NCBI RefSeq assembly: GCF_030253575.1
Contig: NC_080568.1
Location: forward strand, 28,354,001 to 28,418,000
DNA: 64,000 nucleotides
Source: Rhododendron vialii
Lineage: Eukaryota > Streptophyta > Magnoliopsida > Ericales > Ericaceae
Direction of reading: 5' to 3'
Shown here: piece by piece, positions 47,931 to 60,153 of the stretch
How positions within the stretch are numbered: the first letter of the stretch is position 1
How the letters are laid out: every line of letters begins with the position of its first letter
Program-made: the position numbers and the translations under genes
Notes under the pieces: model-generated
The model's database searches: none
Told to the model about the DNA's origin: nothing
What the model saw: only the letters and a program-made list of their open reading frames with translations

Positions 47931-48632
47931 GAGAGGCAAAAGTACAAATCGCCATCTATTTTGTTTCAAGGGGTTCATTTGCCTTATGGGTTGCAGAAGC
48001 TCTAATACAAAGGTAGAGGATAAATTTCTGCAATACAAATAAGTCAAGATTGATCGCAAGGACACACATGAAACACCGGATACATTGCTTTGTTGTCCCC
48101 TACTATATCTTCACTTGCAAGGGAACCCCTTCTTGGACCGGAACCACTACTAATATCCAACTTTTGCTTACATAGCTCCCATGTGTTTGTATATATCTGT
48201 TAAAGCCATTTTACTACTAGTAGTTTATTTCTTGTTACGTGTGCTTAAGAGTTTTAGTGGGTGAATTTTTTATTTTTTTTAGTGGGTGAATTGAAGAATT
48301 AATTGAAATTTTTTTTGGGACATTAGTCATTGAAGTAGTTCACCAATTACAACATCTGGAATTGGGCCCCATAAAAAACAAATCACTAAATCACTAATCT
48401 TGGTAGAGAAATTAGGAGTTGTGGTTTGTGTTGCTAATCTGTCATAAATGGGTCAACCCCCCACCATAAGTAATGATGACACATCATGTGTATTAAGGTG
48501 CTCTTCATTAGTAGTAGTATATTCTGCCATTCTTTCTTTTTATTAGTTTTATGAATTTCATTGTGGGTACGACAAAGAATGTACCGATACTGTACAGTTC
48601 GGCATGTTGGACCCATTTCGGAGTCCTACATA
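47931..48632. other. Intergenic
   Basis: No gene or RNA gene is recognised. The last bases, 48624-48632 (tcctacata), are the left target duplication of the next element. Confidence 0.35.
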
Positions 48633-49049
48633 AACAGAAATGATATTGGTACCGACCTCCCGGTACCGAAATCGTACCGCCGGCCGCCGGTGGGCCGTCT
48701 CCGGCCACCGGACGGCCGATCCGAGCCGTCCAAAAATTTTTAAAAAAAAAAACGAGGGGGCTTACGCGGGAATCAACGGCATCCGAGGTGTGTAAGGTGC
48801 TTGATCCGAGCACCCTTTTTTCGTGTATATATGTATATTCCCGCGAATATACATATATACACGAAAAAAGGGTGCTCGGATCAAGAACCTTACACACCTC
48901 GGATGCCGTTGATTCTCGCGTAGACCCCCTCGTTTTTTTTTTTTAAAATTTTTGGACGGCTTGGATCGGCCGTCCGATGGCCGGAGACGGCCCACCGGCG
49001 GCCGGCGGTACGATTTCGGTACCGGGGAGGTCGGTACATGTAGCACTAC
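48633..49049. mobile_element. Foldback Mutator-like MITE, copy 2 (complete hairpin)
   Basis: This 417-bp near-perfect palindrome is flanked by an exact tcctacata (48624-48632, 49050-49058). The arms share ggtaccga..gtaccgccggcc, ggccgtctccggccaccgga, and ggtgctcggatcaag / cttgatccgagcacc, and meet near 48838 at tatattcccgcgaatata. No coding capacity. The 9-bp duplication points to Mutator-like transposition. Confidence 0.88.
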
Positions 49050-49058
49050 TCCTACATA

Positions 49059-49594
49059 AATGGTCCGAGCCATTCAATAGTTTCAAAGTTATTTTCCAAA
49101 TTGCCTTACAAAAAACCAGCTTAATCAGGTAAATTTAGGTGTTTGATCTATTCTTCTAAATTTTCATTCAGAATGAATGACTTGGATCAATTCGTTGAGT
49201 AGATCATCGAGAATTAAATTTCAATTTGATCATATATATTATTTGTCCCTTGATCAAACAACATCTATAAATTAAAAAATAGCGAGTAGTATAACTTAAG
49301 AAATTTACTGTAAGTCAAATCCATCTTGATCATGTGGATATCAATGTTCGATTAAACTTGATTTTGAATACAAAATGTTTAGCGAAGTCTTCAAACTTAA
49401 CGGTTGAGGTCACGATGATGTGGTTTCGATTGAGCACCTCAAGACGCGTTACATTTCTACGAAGATTCTTTGTCTGTTACACATGTATACTCGCAAAACG
49501 AACAAAATAAAAAACTAAGAAAACAAGTCTTTGTGGAGTTGCCTAAAGGATCTAGGATCCTAAGCATGATTTTCTTCATCTGGAATTAGGGGAT
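49059..49594. other. Intergenic
   Basis: AT-rich DNA with no recognised feature. Confidence 0.35.
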
Positions 49595-49793
49595 GGTGCT
49601 GTACAATGGTGTGCGCATTACCGTGTTGTGCACCTCCGAGATGTCGGATCGTGCATCCGACGGCTCGTATCTCATTTCGGCAATGAATGGCTCTCAGTCG
49701 TTGGTTGCCGAGATGAGATCTGAGCCGTCAGATGCACAATCTGACGGCTCGGAGGTACGCAGCACGGTGCCGTGCACCTCACTGCACAACACC
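49595..49793. mobile_element. Foldback element, family X copy 2
   Basis: It starts ggtgctgtacaatgg and ends with the complement of ggtgttgtgcagtg. The central palindrome atctcatttcggcaatgaat / gttgccgagatgagatc and the flanks gacggctc match the element at 39340-39503. The length is 199 bp. No clear target duplication. Confidence 0.75.
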
Positions 49794-50560
49794 AACCCGA
49801 AGTCCCTTCATCTGACCCTCCCTCATATCAGTACTATCGAAATACGAAGACCGGACACTTCATAATCTCATTTGATGATACAAATTGCTTATTAAAACAT
49901 AAGTTGAAGAGATATCCATGAAAGTATGATCGAATCATATTTGTCGCAACAAAAATGGGCGATCAGAATAAAATAAAATAAAAAACGAAGTGTGATGCAA
50001 ATGCGATACGCTGAGATGGTCATTGATGTTTTGACTATCCTAAGTTTTTGCATGAATAATTTACATAACATGATCTTTGGAAAAAAAAAAGGGATGAGGA
50101 TCGTTAGAATCGGACATGATGCAATACTCATATCAGAGGATCATGTTTTGAAAACTTGCTTTCAAAACATGTTCAATTAACAAGGGGTTGGCTCGGAGAT
50201 CTCTTCATACAGTCGCTCATGTTTTTGGTTGGTATGGGGTATTGTCTGTGGACTAAGTCCCCTCCGTTATGGTTGCTTGGTCCTTTGTTAAGCGACGGAT
50301 CTTCCTTGTGATGTACTTGATGGTTTGGCTATGGCCTAATACTCCTGGTTTGCTTCCTCCTAGTCTCCTACATATCAGATTCTTAACTTCTTATGTGGCA
50401 TATTCTTTAGGGGTCATGGTTCATATGTGGCTTTGCCGTGACTCTAATCGAGACCCTTACCAGTGAATTGGTTTGCACTTTGTACTGTTCTGAACACCCT
50501 GACCTTGCATCAACAAAAAAAAAATTTATGATAAATTTACACAATGGTGCCATCTTTTTT
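49794..50560. other. Intergenic, possible retroelement tail
   Basis: From about 50190, a plus-strand stretch with longer frames ends in gaccttgcatcaacaaaaaa at about 50520. An A-run after a coding-like block could be the 3' end of a LINE or a processed copy. I recognise no protein motif, so this is only a suggestion. Confidence 0.25.
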
Positions 50561-50599
50561 TTTTGTTACAACTTAGCCCTGTTTAGGGTAATAGATGTG

Positions 50600-50785
50600 T
50601 TTAGCCTCAAGGTTTAGTCCGGCACAGTGGACCCAAGGTTCGATTCTTGGGATTAGGCCGCAAGAAAGTATAATTTCTTGTGAATTTCCTAGTTCCGACG
50701 TGAATGACCTGTCTTTGACCTGATCGGAGGTGGGATTAGTCGTTTTGTGTGTAAGCTGGGCCGGAAAACCCCTGGTCAAAAAGAA
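50600..50785 (+). mobile_element. SINE, family B copy 1
   Basis: A-box-like tagtccggcacagtgg and B-box-like ggttcgattcttggg (50638-50652) are followed by the body ataatttcttgtgaatttcc and gacgtgaatgacctg, ending ggccggaaaacccctgg. The same body is on the minus strand at 53770-53950 and in part near 57090-57140. Confidence 0.6.
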
Positions 50786-51678
50786 GAAGAATCATGATGG
50801 AAACAAGAACATTAATTAGTCCACTACTACCAAACTAGGCTTTGCAAATATGGTTAACAGTTGAGGAGGGTGCCCTGTTTTCTGAAGGAGGGCAATTTGG
50901 AGTAGGTGGGCGAATTGTCAAGGAGGAGAAAGCAAAGTTAGTGAAGAGTCTATCACCATCAGTCATCTAATTAGACCATTTTTAGAAAATCATCATCTGC
51001 CACCCACCCACCCAACCCCAGGTGGAAAAATTTAGAATATTCCAGTTCCACATTAAAGTCCAAGAAAACCAAGAATCATGATCACGAGAGCTTTGGATTG
51101 AACCCATCCTAATCCATGCAAAGATTTCTGTTTTCATTTTGACAACTCAAGTTGTCCAAACGTCCGAGCTAGTTTACACACACCTCGACTTGACTTGTCC
51201 GCTAAAACTCAAGTCTATCGTCCAACTAGCGGGGAGTCTAGTTAAAACCTACTTTTTTTTTGTGTCAAGCAGGGAAAATATAATCAAAGAGTTATAATAA
51301 CTGAACACCGCATCTGAGATTTGAGAAATAGCACAACAGGGAAGAGATTATTAACCAACAACGAAACACTTTTATACATGAGAATGCAGTTCTTGCCTCA
51401 GCAAGATTTGTCCCCAGTTGATTTGAAATCTATAATTAATGCCCAAATACAAGAAAATTACTAGTAATTTATAGGAATTGGACCCCTACTTATTTAGTGG
51501 CTCCCACATCGAGTTGCCCCTGGGTACGATAGGAATTGGATCACTTTCCTATTCTAGTAGGTTCCAAATGCAAGAATTGAGATCCGAAATCACATCCTCA
51601 TTCTTCTTCCTTCAAGATTTTTACCATCCAGACTTTGTTTCTTGGCGGGTATTCTAAATGTCACTCGAACAAATTATA
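50786..51678. other. Intergenic
   Basis: No gene. At 51160-51215, gtccgagctagtttacacac then acctcgacttgac resembles the 3' portion of the family B SINE, as does 38355-38385. Confidence 0.35.
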
Positions 51679-51881
51679 CTACCTCCATCCAAAGTGATTG
51701 TCTGTCCGGTCTGAAAAAAAGAGAAGTTAATAATAATGCGTCTTTCGGAAAAATTCCATTTTTTTGCCACTAGGTACTACTTATCAATGTGCTCTTTTAA
51801 TTTATCAAAAACAAGTTTGAATTTTTCGTGATAAAAATGCATTTTTTGAATCTTCGTTTTACGGAGTGGAGATGGAGTGAG
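51679..51881. mobile_element. Stowaway-like MITE
   Basis: It starts ctacctccatccaaag after TA, ends gagatggagtgag before TA, and the ends are inverted. TA flanks and CTCC-type ends are usual for Tc1/mariner-derived Stowaway MITEs. Length is 203 bp. Confidence 0.65.
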
Positions 51882-53769
51882 TAATAAAGATAAAAGCAAC
51901 CCGACACATACATTCCTTTGAGCAAGTTTGAACGTTTAATCATGTTATAGCAGTTCATATAATAAATAACAATTATTCAATTAAACCAAGACCCCTTCAG
52001 CTGCTTATCTGCATAACAATAGTAGAGTAGTATTTACATTCTAAGGAGAAGAAAAGTACACAAACTTTTTCTGAAGAAAAATCAACTTTTGGCACCAAAC
52101 TCTATCCAAAATGGCCAGAAACAAAATAGGACTCATGCCCCTCTCCACAAGGTGAGGCCCCATGGAAGTAATAGAATATTGACCTCTTTTTATGAAAAGA
52201 GCTCTTAAAGCCAAAAAAAATTGATTCCTACATAATTATATCAGCACAATGCAATACCATCTCCAATGCACTTGGGCCCTTTAATTGGCGCACTATAAGA
52301 ATGGGTTAGAATATGTAGTTTGATAAGCCTCAACTTGTAATAATATAATTGATGGGAATGTACTTAGCCAAGTATGGTGTTGTTCTTCCTCTCCAAAAGA
52401 TTGTGCCTCTATTCTCTCTTTAATTGAGACAGTGAGTTGGGCTTTAAATAAAAATATGTTGCATATTCACATCCATACTAATAATTCTTCTCTTTTTTAC
52501 CAGTTGAGAAGCATTAAGGAGCTTCCAGCCATTGCAGCTCAGCTCCCTTGTTTTTTGATTTCTGCTTCCTTGTGCAGTCTGTTCATTTTTGCAGCTTATC
52601 CCTATGTGACCATAGCAGATTACGTCAAGCATATTTTTTGGCTAAGTTTGTGGCATCTTCCAGGATCCATTCAGAAGTGGACACTTCTTTACCCTTTTGA
52701 CACCGGATGAGATATCATTCGTTCTTTGCTTGGGAAGATTGTACCTTTTGATATGCTTGATGTATTCTTTTATTTTTGTTTCTCTGAGCCTTGTGCTTTG
52801 GGTTGTAATGAACTATGAGATGTAATGACTCTTTTATATATATGAAGTTCTTCTTTATTGTCAAAAAAGTTTGCTTTGAACTTAAACTTGGTAACTTCAA
52901 GATGTAGTATATCGCAAAACTGCCACAGACGAAGATGAAAGTGCGTGTATCCAGATAATATATGATGTGTATGGATTCTACATCTACTATGTGGAGAATT
53001 CACGTGCATCGAACAGTTCTGTACAAATTTGTATCGAGATGCATACTTTTGTTTGTGTTCGTAGCATAGCTCTTAGACTTGTTCAGTTTTTAAGTGGATC
53101 CCAAATAAACCTTATTGAACCAACTTGGTAGCCCAATAATACACTGCCAACATATCCGGTGTTTCATTAGATTTTTATTTCTGGTTTAAACATCCACCTC
53201 ATATACAATTTTAGAACGTGAAATATACAATACTATTGAGCTGCCGTGTTATGAACTCGATGACAAACGAGGTAACATATCCTTTCACTATTTGTTCGAT
53301 CATATTCGTTTGTTTAACGAAATCTAAGCATCGTGTTAGACTGTCATGTAACCAAAAGTACCATTTTATTGGCATACATTATTACACTGTTCAAGGACAC
53401 CGCCACGTGATGCTCTAAATCTCTTCTTCACCACACATTGATGTGCTCGTACACTTGATCTTAGGTTTGTCCAAAACAAATACACTTGACCCCTCATTAA
53501 TGTGCAATGAATAAGGGATCTGAGCGGTGCCCGGGGACATTGATTAACTTTTCATTGATCAGGGGCAAAAATACCTTATGGAAAGAATGAACTTTACTAG
53601 ATGAGGGGGGCAAAAGGAATTGGCTCATAGGGCACACGAGCAATGATGGGAAAGGCCCATATCTTCTACAGATAGGCAGCCTTTATGCCCTGGCAATGGG
53701 GCTTACTAAAGCCGCAGCTGGTAGTCCAACTCAAGTCATGGAAAAAGAGAAGTCCAACTTTCTTTCCTT
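51882..53769. other. Intergenic; unrecognised ORF at 52432-52710
   Basis: A plus-strand frame of 92 codons (IKELPAIAAQLPCFLISASL, then hydrophobic) is preceded by a fair acceptor (ttttttaccag, about 52492-52502) and followed by a plausible 3' end. I know no family for it and see no second exon. No other feature. Confidence 0.3.
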
Positions 53770-53950
53770 TTTTTCCGACGACGAGGGGTGTCTAGGTCAT
53801 CTAATGCGCACCTCAACTAATCTCCTCTTCGGTTCGGTCAAGGGTAGGACATCCACGTCAGGACTAGAGAATTCACAAGAAATTATTTTTTGAGGTCCAA
53901 CCCCGAGAATTGAGCCATGATCAGTTGTGTGGGGAGCAAACTGACACCAA
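53770..53950 (-). mobile_element. SINE, family B copy 2
   Basis: Minus-strand copy of the 50600 element: B-box-like ggctcaattctcgggg (about 53922-53907), then ataatttcttgtgaattctc and cctgacgtggatgtcctacc. It diverges at both ends. The target duplication is not visible. Confidence 0.55.
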
Positions 53951-55319
53951 CCAACCGGACTAACTCTCGCCACTAAAAGAGAACCACTACTTCACCATCA
54001 TGATGTTTGTTTGGTGCATTGGGGTTTGCATCGGCAGCAAATGTTACTAGTCACAGCTCAGCTTATATTCTCACGCCTACCCAATAAAGAAAGATTTGAA
54101 GCTTTTGGTAACTGTTTTTAATTTGGGAAAGCATAGGAACCCTAGGAACTGGGGTACCCTTATCCTTATGAGCATTGGGCTTTATTTCCCCAACTATTTC
54201 ATGGGCCTCTTTTCGAAATCCATTTTGGTTCCTTATTACCCATGTTCTCTCTGCCAGTTTATACCGCATCAAATAATTTTGAAGGATTTAATCCAATCGT
54301 CCACTAGCGTGGAATCTGATTAAAATCGGAACAAAGTTTCATATGGACAAACTTCATAAGAGCTGATAGTACCTCAAAAGTTTCGAACATGAGACTTTGT
54401 AAAGGAACAAATCTTTGGAGGGGGATTCAAGCTTGCCTATATTCTTAAAGACGCTTGCCTATATTCGTTTCATTTCTTTATCCAAATTAAGTGAGGTTCC
54501 ATTCTGCTTTGGAAAATACAGCACTTATTTTGAGTTAAAGGAAATGTATTGTGAGAGAATGACCTATCTCGTAAAACGAAAAATAAATATTTAAAAATCA
54601 AAACCTTTGCGGAACGGGGTCTGAGACCTTTTGTTTTAAGTTGGATAGTTCGAAAGATTATTTTGTTGCTTCCAAATTTATCACTAGGAAATTCATGAGA
54701 CATGTCATCAAATTTTATGCTTAATTAATGATCAATGTGTATCCATTGAAGTGTTCCTATGGGCTAAAAATTGGCTAATGGGCTTTAGAAGTTCTCCACC
54801 AAATCCAAGGAAGGAAAGGTCCGAACACAACAGAAACCCAAAACCCAATGGGCTTAATAAAGCTTGAATCCGAAATTCCATTTTCGAATTGAGTTGATCT
54901 GTTTGTTAACCTAAATCAATGAACAATTCTGCGGACACAGATAATAGCTAGTGCACAATTATCGACACAGATGTATTCAATCTTTCGATGTATGTGGGCT
55001 TCACACGACACACGTATCAGATGTTTCCGAACACACATTAGTATCATAATATGCACGTTTCGATCTGTGTCCGCAGTATTTTTTAAATCGATTCTCCGAA
55101 CTTCTTTGGTCCCTTACTCCCTAGCCCCTTCCCTTGTCGGTTGAGTGGCCCAACGCCATTATGAAAATTAATTACATCGAGATAGAAAGATTAACGCAAA
55201 TATTATAAAAATTAAAATAATGACTCAACTTAGAAACACAATACTGGAACACAGCTGTCTTCGATACCGTTCGATATCATGTGCTTGAATGTATTCAAAC
55301 CAATTCCAAATATATACTA
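53951..55319. other. Intergenic
   Basis: No gene. At 54490-54625, ttccattctgctttgg.. / ..gcggaacggggtc resembles the ggctccgttcc MITE family, much diverged. Confidence 0.35.
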
Positions 55320-55607
55320 CTCCCTTTCGTCCCTTATTTCGAGTTTAGTATTTCATTTTGGGCTGTCCCTTAATAAATGTCTATTTGGTAAAGTTAATAA
55401 GTAAAAGTTTATGCATTGTCTATTTTGTCACTAAAAGTAAATTTCATTTTGAAAAGTTAGTGAGTAAAAGTGTAATGACGATGGGTATTGGGTAAGTTAC
55501 ATAAGTAGAGAAAGTGGAGGAAAAAGTTGATGTGAAAGGTATAATGATGATGTCTTTTTAATAAGTTGAAGTTACGAAACAAGACACTTAAAAAAGGACG
55601 AAAGAAG
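55320..55607. mobile_element. Stowaway MITE
   Basis: It starts ctccctttcgtcccttattt and ends with the complement of cttctttcgtcc. It is flanked by TA (55318-55319, 55608-55609) and is 288 bp. Ends of the type CTCCCTCCGTCCC define Stowaway elements in plants. No coding capacity. Confidence 0.82.
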
Positions 55608-55609
55608 TA

Positions 55610-57340
55610 GTGTTTAGAATTGCTTTACGAAAACTATTATTTAAATGAGAAATGAATAAGTTATTCAGGGATCCGCGCAATCTCACTCGTCAGTTTCGGT
55701 AATCAATGGTCCGGATTTTAACTATTTTAGCGAATATTTTTTTCAAAATCCAGACTATCCAAAACTTGGATGCGCGCAATTGAGCACAGTAAACTTTATT
55801 TATAAATTGCTCCGCAAACCGCAAAGAAGTTTTTCTCATTATTTAAACATTTTTCCTGGTATTGGCCGGCTTTCTTGATGGCCAAGCCACATTTCTCGAT
55901 TCTCGTTCATACAACGTATGAGGTGTCTCTTTAGTCCACGTTGACAAATTGACAAAATAGAACGGGTGTGTTACTAGAGTGTGTGCTCCTCCACATGAGC
56001 TGGAGTACACTTCCACCACTCTCGACCGTTCGATTACAGGTCTGAAAGGTTAGTACTAAAATTTGTAGAAGTTAATGGGAGGCAGGGAGCTTCTAGGGTA
56101 TCGGCTTGTTTGCTTTGGGTTTCAAGACTCCTGACTGCTGCGGCCACATTCTCGACATATACCCAAAGCCAGTTCTGATTGAGATTAAGTTGTTCAATTC
56201 GTTGGCAACCCTATTGATAACCCAGTTATAGTTAACATTGGTTTTGGAAAAAATAAACTAAAAATTTCAAAAGTTACCCAGGTATCCTATTTTTTATTTT
56301 ATGTTTTTTTTTAACATATTTATTTTATGTTCTACTCCTATAAGAAAAAAATATGGCATCTTTTTGTTGCAAACGAAAAGGGAAAAAAGAGATACGAGGA
56401 AAAACAAATCAGAAAGTCACCCTCACACTCGATGCAGACGACCGAATAGAGACATTTCTTTTTCTTTCTTTTTTTAGTTAAAAAATCCGTAAGTTAGAAA
56501 AAGGATAACTAAAATACAAGGAATTACTAGAACTTTCTGACTGTCAGATTTAAAACGTGAAGCCGGTAACACGTGTCTCAGAAAAAGAGCAAAGCAAAAT
56601 CATTAAAAAAAGAAAATGGAAGATGTTGGATACTTGGGTTAGTCTCGTTGGTTGGTGGAATCTCTACTATATCTTATAAGGATGTACTAGTTATCTAAAA
56701 TAAAACGAAATTCTCTCTTTAACCCTATCTTCTACATGAAATTTTGTCTTTTTTCAGCTTTTTATTCATTATATTTTACACTTTTTACAAAATATAAAAT
56801 GCAGTATATACTTTATTTTGCTTGGAGGAAACTAAGTTCAATCAATAACATAACAAATACTCCTTGAAATTTATCTCCTTTCTTTTATTTATTTGTTTTT
56901 TTATAATTGTACAATTTTCTTAATTATTTTGCGAGAAAATAGAGTAAATTCTAAAAGTTATACGTTCTGATCCACTGATGTACAGAATAACATGAAAAAA
57001 GTTCTCACTTTTTTTTTGTCTCCATGTATCGAACGGACAAAATGCTAGTTTGCTCTTTACACATTTGACAGTGGTTTTGCTTTTGGAGTTGCAAGAAAGT
57101 AATTTTTTATGAATTCACTAATTTCGGTGTGGATGGTCTACTTTTAACTGAATCCGGAAGGGAATTATTTGCGTGCGCGTAAACTGACAAAGGACACTCT
57201 GACCATCGGGAAAAAAAAAGAGGAGAGAAAATTAGGGTAAACAAAGCGTGTGAGGTTTTTAGTATTTTAGACACAAACAATATCAGAGTCCCCTCGCCCA
57301 AGTTGCTTGGAAACTCAAGGGGTTCATGGCAGGGTGAAGA
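55610..57340. other. Intergenic
   Basis: AT-rich with no recognised gene. Positions 57088-57140 (aagaaagtaattttttatga then attcactaatttcggtgtgg) match the body of the family B SINE, a third and partial copy. Confidence 0.35.
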
Positions 57341-57344
57341 AGCC

Positions 57345-57413
57345 GCCACCAATCCCTTTTATCTCTCTCTAAAACTCTATCTTTCTCTCTCTAAAACCCT
57401 CTCACCATTTCTG
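57345..57413 (+). other. Probable noncoding first exon of the PPR-SMR gene
   Basis: A (T/C)-rich leader (ttatctctctctaaaactct onward) ends at the donor CTG|GTAATC. The matching acceptor, TATGCAG|ATT, is at 60757-60760, three bases before the PPR start codon. Other leader exons may exist between them. The sequence gives splice sites and leader composition only. Confidence 0.4.
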
Positions 57414-59707
57414 GTAATCGCTCTACAACTCTCCTTTGCTGTGTATGACTTTGTTCTCTTTACTGGGTTTTAGCTGTTTTTCTGTGTCCTGCTTTTTCTG
57501 AACTGTAGAGTTGCGAAAGATTTTGTATTTTTGGGTTCAGTTCGGTGATTTAGAATGTGGGTTCTGTTGATTATCCGAAAAAGATTGATGCTTTAGTGTT
57601 TGTACTTGATCAGAACGAAAGAGCAATTTCGCTGGTCAAAGTTGTCGTCTTGGAATGGATGTATAAGAGAAAGAGGACTTTTTTTTTTGTATAGATTGAA
57701 ATGGGTATGACCGGATCAAAGTACGTGTTGTTGTAGTGTTGTCATCTCATATATATATAAGCAGTGTATTTGCTTTTGAAAGCAAGACTCTAATGTTACT
57801 GATTTCTGTGAGAAAGGGGATTTTTTTTTGATAAATTGAAATGAGTATGAACGGATCAAAGTAATCGGTTGGTGTTATCGTACCTATGCAAGCAGTGTTT
57901 TTGCTTTTGAAAGCATCACCCGTGCTTATGATTTTTTACTGCTTTGTTTTCTTGTTCTTCTGAAATCAAATACTTGAACTTTATAGTTTTATACATGCAT
58001 TGGCTTGTCTTTTTGGACAGGAGAGGTTCTCAAGTTCAACATTTTCCTGTTTTTTCTCCTCTTTCAAAAATGTATTTGTTTGTCTCAGCATTTTACTAGA
58101 CGTTGTTCGGACATTTCCTCGCTTACTTTTGTCTATGGTGCTCTGGAGACTAAAAGTATTAACGTTGAGGCATTGGGAAAACCTTCGATCCATTTTGTAT
58201 TTGTTGCTATGCTTCCAAATGGTCATAGACTTGGTCAGCTCTCTACTACCAAATAATACATTTGAATGTTGGTGGTCCATGTCATTTTGGTTTTGAATTT
58301 TCTATTGGAAATTGAATAAATCCAGTTTTGAGGCAAAAGGCTCCCCCAAGTTGGTTAAACGTGAGTTTGTATTATGAGGTTCCAGGCACCTAGTGGCGGA
58401 ACCTCCCTTGATTAACACAACCCTTCTCAGGATTGTTCAGTATCGTCCATTATTTTAAATTTGACCTCACCCATTCTCTCGCTACAAGAGGATTGGGTGA
58501 TGTGCTTTGTGTTGAGCGCAACTGATGTGAATGTTGTTTGCATTGGTGAGCAGCCCAAGAGGAAGTGACTGAAAGGTAGATGAGTGAGTTTGGGTGTATG
58601 TATGGCTGATCTTCTTGATTTGCTAGCACCTTTACTATTTTCGTGAGCTGCGGATTACTTTGTAATGGTTCTAGTTTCCGTTGGCTAACTAAATGGACTA
58701 TGGTTCAAGTGAGGTGTGATATTTCAAGCAATATTTTGGATCCTTTTGTTGGGGTAATTTTGAGTCTGTGGTCATTATTCGTGAATAGACCTTCTGGGGC
58801 AAGGCAGCGAAATATGTTTCTGCTTGTGATTTGCAACTTCTGTGAATGGTTTCAAGCTGTTCTAGCTTGCATGTCACTATTTTCTTTGTGTAGGTGGCCA
58901 TACAGTGATGAATAAACTCTCTACTCATGTCAGTCCTATATTGTCCCATGAGCATTTAGTTTTGCAGCTCCAGGGTGCATATCAAAAGTATGCTTGCTCT
59001 AGCCAATCCCTCACCATGTGAACAGGATGACCAAAAGAGTAACATGTTATTGCTGTTTCGGTCATGTGACTATTGTAGGAGGCTATGAGCACCATGGGTT
59101 GCTGTGGCTCCTTTTCGTTTTTACCCCTCTCTGTGACCAAAGTTATTGAGCTTTATAGATAAGTTCTGTTTCAGTATGGTACTGTAATTGTCCAGAAAAA
59201 CATACATGATATTTTCTTGTGGTATTTTTTTTAGCATATGTATGCAGAGGTACGGGTGCATTACAAGAGACATGTAAAGTAATGTGACAACCTATGAAAG
59301 TATGAAGCACCGACACCTCTAGAGGTCGACTTATTGCAGTGTTTGGACATGCGGGGACACATACGGGACATGCCACGTGGTGTGTCCCATAATGTAGTAT
59401 AAATTTTTGAGGGGGACACGGTTGGAGACACAGTGGGACACCGATTGGGACACGGTGGCTATAGTCTTTACGGATGATGGAGATGATCTTGAAGAATTGA
59501 TGGAAGTTGGGTCTAATTGAAATTTGGAGACTAGTTGCTTAGTTTATTTCTTTGGCTTATTATTATGGAACTATGGATGTTTATCATGTTTTGTTTTCAA
59601 TTGGGTATTTGGATTGTATTGAACTTATGGATCATGGATGTCTTGTTTTGTTTGAATGGTATTAGAACTATGGATGTTATGTTTTGTCTACATTTTGCCA
59701 TTTAAAC
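57414..59707. other. Probable 5' leader intron of the PPR-SMR gene, first part
   Basis: No protein-like frame is recognised. Duplicated phrases (gaaatg.gtatgaccggatcaaagta near 57698 and gaaatgagtatgaacggatcaaagta near 57838, each followed by gcagtg and ttgcttttgaaagca) show a diverged 140-bp duplication. Repeated gggacac words occur at 59355-59455. Confidence 0.4.
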
Positions 59708-59708
59708 T

Positions 59709-59714
59709 TGGAAA

Positions 59715-59795
<81 letters not shown>
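59709..59795. repeat. Compound microsatellite A(n)-(AT)n-(AC)n
   Basis: About 24 A residues are followed by about 20 AT units and about 11 AC units. It sits at the left edge of the foldback element and is a likely length-variable site. Confidence 0.95.
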
Positions 59796-59796
<1 letters not shown>

Positions 59797-60153
59797 GTCC
59801 GTCTCCTGTAAGGACCACCTCATTTTAATAAAATGTGGACCTGCCTTTCCCGATTGAATTTCGATGATTCGAGCCGCTCAATGTGTTCAGAACGTGATTT
59901 TAAGGGTACCGCGAGAAATCAACAAAAAAAATGACCGGGAAGGGATTCATCCGAGCAGTTTTTGTTTGTTTTTTTATCGAACGGTTCAAACAAAAACTGC
60001 TCGGATGAAGCCCTTCCCGGTCATTTTTTTTGCCGATTTCTCGTGGGTACCCTTAAAATCACATTCTGAACACATTGAGCGGCTCGGATCATCGAAATTC
60101 GATCGGAAAATGGGAGAAATGAGGAGATCCGCATTTTAACTAAAATAAGGACT
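59796..60153. mobile_element. Foldback element in the PPR-SMR leader intron
   Basis: The left arm (59796-59960) pairs with the right arm (59990-60153): gattcgagccgctcaatgtg, gattttaagggtacc, and a core of about 36 almost perfect pairs (ccgggaagg..ttcatccgagcag / ctgctcggatgaa..ccttcccgg) around a 20-base loop. Termini agtcc / ggact lie in AT-rich repeat DNA, so target duplications cannot be read. Confidence 0.82.

Noticed and set aside
52432..52710. Plus-strand 92-codon frame as a gene or as a microRNA precursor (agctcagctcccttg resembles part of a miR159/319 star)
   Set aside because: No matching partner arm or mature sequence was found, and no protein family was recognised.
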